Assembly (NCBI GenBank): GCA_027341705.1
Contig: DAIELO010000044.1
Span: 1-8,028, forward strand
Length of the DNA stretch: 8,028 nucleotides
Source: Caryophanales bacterium
GTDB lineage: Bacteria; Bacillota; Bacilli; Alicyclobacillales; SLC66
Direction of reading: 5' to 3'
Shown: positions 4,937-8,028 of the stretch, one piece after another
How the letters are laid out: every line of letters starts with the position of its first letter
Position numbering within the stretch: position 1 is the first letter of the stretch
Position numbers and translations under genes: made by a program
Notes under the pieces: model-generated
What the model saw: only the letters and a program-made list of their open reading frames with translations
Database searches by the model: none
Told to the model about the DNA's origin: nothing

Positions 4937-6322
4937 TTATTCTAGCCACCAGCGCGTGCCTTGAGACGTATCCTCCACATGCACACCCATTTTTTCCAGT
5001 TCATTACGAATCGCATCGCCGCGCGCAAAATTCCGCGCCTTGCGCGCCGTCATCCGTTCCTCCAAGAGACGCTCGATTTCGTCATTATCTGCCACTTGCT
5101 CACGTTGAACCAGTCCATATAAATTCAACCAAGCATCCAATTTTTCCTTATACGAAAGCAAGCCATTTCTTGTCAACTGATCTGTGCGCAAGTACATATT
5201 AATCTCTCGCACTAGGTCAAATAACACCCCAGTGGCGACGGCGGAATTGAAGTCATCGTCCATCCCCTCAACCAGACGAGTTTCAAAGGCAGATAGATCA
5301 ATCGCTTCACCCTCAGGCAAAAATGACGACTGCAAACGCAACACCAGATGCTCATAGCTGGCATCAATACGCTGCATTGCCGCCACCATCTGCTGCATCA
5401 CCTCGTCTGAAAAGTTAATCGGATTACGATAATGCGCCGAAATGAGAAACAACCGCAACGCCCGGGGATCGTATTTCTGTGCCAAATCCCGCACATTGAC
5501 GCTGTTGCCAAGTGATTTCGACATTTTCTCGTTGTTGATGTTAATATATCCATTATGCATGAAATATCGAGACAATGGCGCACCCAATAGCGCCTCACTT
5601 TGGGCAATCTCATTTTCATGATGCGGAAACACTAAGTCATGCCCGCCACCATGGATGTCAATATGATCGCCAAGGTGCTTGTGAATCATCGCAGAGCACT
5701 CAATATGCCACCCTGGACGCCCCTTACCCCAAGGACTATCCCACCACGGTTCTCCAGGCTTTGCCGCCTTCCAAAGCGTAAAATCCGTCGGGTGGCGCTT
5801 AATGTCTGAAACCTCAATTCGCGTTCCCGACAATAATTCTTCCAACGATTGTTTAGACAACTTGCCATACGCTTTGAATTTCGGCGTTTCAAAGAGCACA
5901 TCCCCACCGGCCACGTAGGCATACCCTGACTTGACCAATCCGTCGATAAAAGCGATGATTTCCTCCATCGTCCCCGTCACGCGTGGGTGCACATCCGCCG
6001 CGTCAATACCGATCGTCTTGGCGTCAATAAAATACTCTTCGATAAAACGATTGGCCACGTCCTCGACAGTACTTTGTAATTCATTCGCCTTATTGATTAG
6101 TTTGTCGTCCACGTCCGTAAAATTTTGCACAAACTTCACTTGGTAGCCACGGTACTTCAAATAACGCCTAATCATGTCAAACGTGACAAAAGCTCGTGCA
6201 TTGCCAATGTGAAAAAAATTATATACCGTCGGGCCACAGGAGTACATTTTGACCACCCCAGGTTCCCATGTCTCCAGCGGTTCCTTTTTCCCCGACAACG
6301 TGTTATACAGCCGAATGGCCAA
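4937..6322 (-). CDS. cysS: Cysteinyl-tRNA synthetase
   Basis: A class I synthetase that activates cysteine with ATP and loads it onto tRNA-Cys in the cytoplasm. From the TTG start the 461-residue product has the HIGN signature at 38-41 ([12 protein letters not shown]) and KMSKS at 266-270. The four zinc ligands that select cysteine are C29, C209, H234 and E238, at essentially the E. coli positions. The C-terminus has the anticodon-recognition end DTSQGTRWW. The frame is open up to a GTG at 6331, but the TTG at 6322 follows GGAAGGTGATC at good spacing and gives the family N-terminus (AIRLYNTL, compare TITLYNTL). The start lies inside the cysE end (20-nt overlap). It is controlled by the upstream cysteine T-box. 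Confidence 0.95.
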   Translation of the reverse strand: MAIRLYNTLSGKKEPLETWEPGVVKMYSCGPTVYNFFHIGNARAFVTFDMIRRYLKYRGYQVKFVQNFTDVDDKLINKANELQSTVEDVANRFIEEYFIDAKTIGIDAADVHPRVTGTMEEIIAFIDGLVKSGYAYVAGGDVLFETPKFKAYGKLSKQSLEELLSGTRIEVSDIKRHPTDFTLWKAAKPGEPWWDSPWGKGRPGWHIECSAMIHKHLGDHIDIHGGGHDLVFPHHENEIAQSEALLGAPLSRYFMHNGYININNEKMSKSLGNSVNVRDLAQKYDPRALRLFLISAHYRNPINFSDEVMQQMVAAMQRIDASYEHLVLRLQSSFLPEGEAIDLSAFETRLVEGMDDDFNSAVATGVLFDLVREINMYLRTDQLTRNGLLSYKEKLDAWLNLYGLVQREQVADNDEIERLLEERMTARKARNFARGDAIRNELEKMGVHVEDTSQGTRWWLE

Positions 6323-6986
6323 CTTGATCACCTTCCTTCACTTGATGTAACGACGTTTCCAATTCAGCCAACCGCTGCTCCAACTCATTCACGCGCTGTT
6401 GCAACAGTTTACACTCCTCACCGATCACATCTGGCAAATCAGTCTGATTCAAATCATCCTCAACCCGTTTGCCATCTTGAATCACCACCCGAGCAGGAAT
6501 ACCCACCACCGTCGAATTGGCAGGTACCGGGTGCAGCACAATCGAACCCGCGCCAACCCGCGCGTAATCGCCCACCGTCAGTGATCCTAGCACCTTGGCT
6601 CCCGTGGCAATCAACACATGATTACCAATAGTAGGATGCCGTTTGCCTTTTTCCTTCCCAGTACCGCCGAGCGTGACGCCTTGGTACAACACCACATAAT
6701 CCCCGACGATCGCTGTCTCCCCAATCACTACCCCACTACCGTGATCGATGAATAAGCAACGACCGATCGTCGCCCCAGGATGAATCTCAATGCCTGTGAT
6801 AAACCTAGCAAACTGCGAGATGATTCTCGCGACCGTAAAGCATTGACAGCGATAAAAAAAGTGAGCCAAACGGTAATACCAAATCGCGTGCAATCCCGAA
6901 TACGTCAAAAAAATCTCAAAGCTCGAACGTGCCGCTGGATCCATTTTTTTGACGAAAGCGATGTCTTCACGAATGCGGCGAAACAT
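6303..6986 (-). CDS. cysE: Serine O-acetyltransferase
   Basis: CysE transfers acetyl from acetyl-CoA to L-serine, giving O-acetylserine, the first committed step of cysteine synthesis. The 227-residue product has an N-terminal helical domain and then a left-handed beta-helix of hexapeptide repeats (about 64-165): [24 protein letters not shown] with the catalytic His at 82, [15 protein letters not shown] (104-118) and [20 protein letters not shown]. The C-terminus (about 190-215, [20 protein letters not shown]) is a predicted coiled coil, as in the Bacillus-type enzyme. The ATG at 6986 follows AAGGAG and the T-box terminator. Being the first gene of the transcript, it responds with cysS to uncharged tRNA-Cys. 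Confidence 0.95.
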   Translation of the reverse strand: MFRRIREDIAFVKKMDPAARSSFEIFLTYSGLHAIWYYRLAHFFYRCQCFTVARIISQFARFITGIEIHPGATIGRCLFIDHGSGVVIGETAIVGDYVVLYQGVTLGGTGKEKGKRHPTIGNHVLIATGAKVLGSLTVGDYARVGAGSIVLHPVPANSTVVGIPARVVIQDGKRVEDDLNQTDLPDVIGEECKLLQQRVNELEQRLAELETSLHQVKEGDQVGHSAV

Positions 6987-7009
6987 TCTACAACACTCCT
7001 TTTCCCCAT

Positions 7010-7041
7010 AAAAAAACCGTCCTGACTAGGTCAGAGACGGT
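7010..7041 (-). terminator. T-box regulatory terminator
   Basis: On the minus strand ACCGTC (7041-7036) pairs with GACGGT (7021-7016), and an inner TGAC/GTCA stem closes on CTA. Seven U follow (7016-7010). The hairpin begins directly after the T-box core, so it competes with the antiterminator. It ends 24 nt before the cysE ATG. Confidence 0.92.
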
Positions 7042-7258
7042 GTCCCGCGGTTCCACTCTGCTTTGCGCGATGTGCGCACACTCAACTGGCGTTAACGAGC
7101 CACCGTCGGGCTTTACTACAGGAACGCTTTGTTCCTGGTTCTTCCCGCTCGCGCAAGGGGCATTCTGCGAATTGTCAATATCTCCATTTTCAGCCCGTCT
7201 GACGACAGTGGAGACTCTCTGTAACGACAATTACCGCATACTTTTCCTAGCGTTCGAT
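7010..7258 (-). promoter_or_regulatory. T-box leader RNA sensing tRNA-Cys
   Basis: The leader before cysE folds as a T-box. Stem I: CGCTAGG (7252-7246) pairs with CCTTGCG (7158-7152), with one U-U mismatch. AATTGTC (7232-7226) pairs with GACAATT (7176-7170). The specifier loop has AGTA (7242-7239) facing GAA followed by TGC (7162-7160), a Cys codon. The AGAGAG motif lies at 7220-7215. A stem III hairpin, CAGGAAC/GTTCCTG, is at 7137-7119. The T-box core AGTGGAACCGCGG is at 7057-7045; its variable base is A, which matches the U discriminator of tRNA-Cys. When tRNA-Cys is uncharged, an antiterminator should form and cysE-cysS be transcribed. The pairing is seen; Cys specificity fits the downstream genes. 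Confidence 0.93.
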
Positions 7259-7275
7259 TGATTATTGGATTCGTA

Positions 7276-7306
7276 ATGATAATGACTATTTTAGCACGCT
7301 TTGCAA
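7276..7306 (-). promoter_or_regulatory. Possible promoter of the cysE leader, with Zur/Fur-like box
   Basis: TTGCAA (7306-7301) and TATCAT (7281-7276, 5 of 6 matches) on the minus strand are 19 bp apart. They would start transcription just upstream of T-box stem I. The spacing is long, so confidence is low. TCGTAATGATAATGA (7271-7285, plus strand) covers the -10 and matches 12 of 14 informative positions of the Bacillus Zur box TCGTAATnATTACGA; it also resembles a Fur box. Part of the -35 lies inside the gltX end. Read-through from gltX is an alternative source of the transcript. Confidence 0.35.
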
Positions 7307-8028
7307 GCGCGTGAGCACCCTTTTTTGCCCAAGTAGCAAAAGTGAGCGATGCAAATCCGGACCGTGTAGTTGCCCCATTACCGCCGCGCGAATGGGCATA
7401 AATAGTTCCTTGCCTTTACTGCCCGTCTGTTCTTGCGCAGCCTTAAAAAGTGGCTTAATATTCTCTACCGTCCATTCTGATACGGCTTGCACTAAACGAT
7501 AAAATACGACCACCACTTGCGAAGCCGTCTCTTGATTTAACATCGCTTTTGCTTCTTCGTCAAGTGTTGGCACTTCCACCAGAAAAGTCTCTCCCATTTG
7601 CGGAAGTTCACTTAAGTGACTGAGCTTCTCTTTATAAAGTGCGATCCACTCCATTAGCCATTGATCATCAATTGCAAATGAAAGCCCCTCAACAAACGAC
7701 TGAATTAACGGCTTAACTAGCGGCAACAGTGTCGCATCTGCCTGCTCTTTTAAATAGTGACCATTCATCCACGCTAGTCGCGCCTGATCAAAAAACGCTC
7801 CACTTTTGTTCACGCGCGAAAGACTAAACACACTAACTAATTCTTCCTTAGTGAAAATTTCTTGCTCCCCACCTGGCGACCAACCGAGCAGCGCCAAATA
7901 GTTAAAGAGTGCCTCCGGCAGATATCCCATGTCCCGATACTGTTCAATAAATTGAACGATCGATTCATCTCGCTTGCTTAATTTTTTGCCTTCCGGCCCA
8001 AGGATCAACGACACATGCCCAAAACTTG
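7286..8028 (-). CDS. gltX: Glutamyl-tRNA synthetase, C-terminal part
   Basis: Partial gene, running off the right edge; about half of the usual 480-490 residues is present. GltX is a class I synthetase that charges tRNA-Glu; in most Bacilli it also charges tRNA-Gln, which is then amidated. The visible part begins at SFGHVSLILGPEGKKLSKRD, containing the KLSKR form of the KMSKS loop. It continues QYRDMGYLPEALFNYLALLG and WSPGG, highly typical of Bacillus GltX, and ends with the helical anticodon-binding domain. The frame is intact through the edge, so the apparent GTG start at 8014 is internal. No clear terminator follows before the cysE T-box. Confidence 0.94.
   Translation of the reverse strand, partial: SFGHVSLILGPEGKKLSKRDESIVQFIEQYRDMGYLPEALFNYLALLGWSPGGEQEIFTKEELVSVFSLSRVNKSGAFFDQARLAWMNGHYLKEQADATLLPLVKPLIQSFVEGLSFAIDDQWLMEWIALYKEKLSHLSELPQMGETFLVEVPTLDEEAKAMLNQETASQVVVVFYRLVQAVSEWTVENIKPLFKAAQEQTGSKGKELFMPIRAAVMGQLHGPDLHRSLLLLGQKRVLTRLQSVLK

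Noticed and set aside
6125..6631. Plus-strand open frame of 168 codons over the cysS start and cysE end.
   Set aside because: Antisense to two secure genes, with a composition (many His, Pro, Gln) typical of reading opposite a coding frame.
6988..7230. Minus-strand open frame of 80 codons upstream of cysE.
   Set aside because: It lies within the T-box leader; the conserved RNA motifs explain the sequence, and the translated product resembles nothing.

Overview
The window is a conserved housekeeping block on the minus strand of a Bacillota (class Bacilli) chromosome. The evidence is the near-exact Bacillus subtilis gene order (gltX, cysE, cysS, mrnC, rlmB, sigH, rpmG, secE, nusG, rplK, rplA, rplJ), a sporulation-type sigma-H gene, a T-box leader, purine-rich Shine-Dalgarno sites and frequent GTG/TTG starts. 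Base composition is moderate. An Alicyclobacillaceae-like spore former would fit, but that is inference and the genus cannot be fixed from this sequence.

Transcription runs from high to low coordinates. (1) 8028-7286: 3' part of gltX. (2) 7285-6987: a cysteine T-box leader (specifier UGC, T-box core, terminator), with a Zur/Fur-like sequence over its possible -10 element. (3) 6986-3518: cysE, cysS, mrnC and rlmB, tightly packed: the cysE/cysS and mrnC/rlmB junctions overlap, and cysS and mrnC are one base apart. RlmB carries a long Arg/Gly-rich N-terminal tail encoded partly by 24-bp tandem repeats. (4) 3517-2767: sigH behind its own promoter, whose -10 element lies inside a perfect 7-7-7 inverted repeat. 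The B. subtilis rae1 (yacP) gene normally found between rlmB and sigH is absent. (5) 2766-1625: promoter, then rpmG, secE and nusG. (6) 1624-1: rplK, rplA and the start of rplJ, with three candidate RNA control elements: two copies of a hairpin resembling the 23S rRNA L1-binding site, and an L10 leader with an intrinsic terminator just before rplJ.

The genes supply tRNA charging (GltX, CysS), cysteine synthesis (CysE), 23S rRNA maturation and modification (MrnC, RlmB), the stationary-phase/sporulation sigma factor, protein export (SecE), elongation and antitermination (NusG), and ribosomal proteins of the large-subunit stalks (L1, L11, L10) plus L33. No mobile element, CRISPR array, tRNA or rRNA gene is visible. 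No new protein system was found; the points of interest are regulatory RNA and DNA structures.
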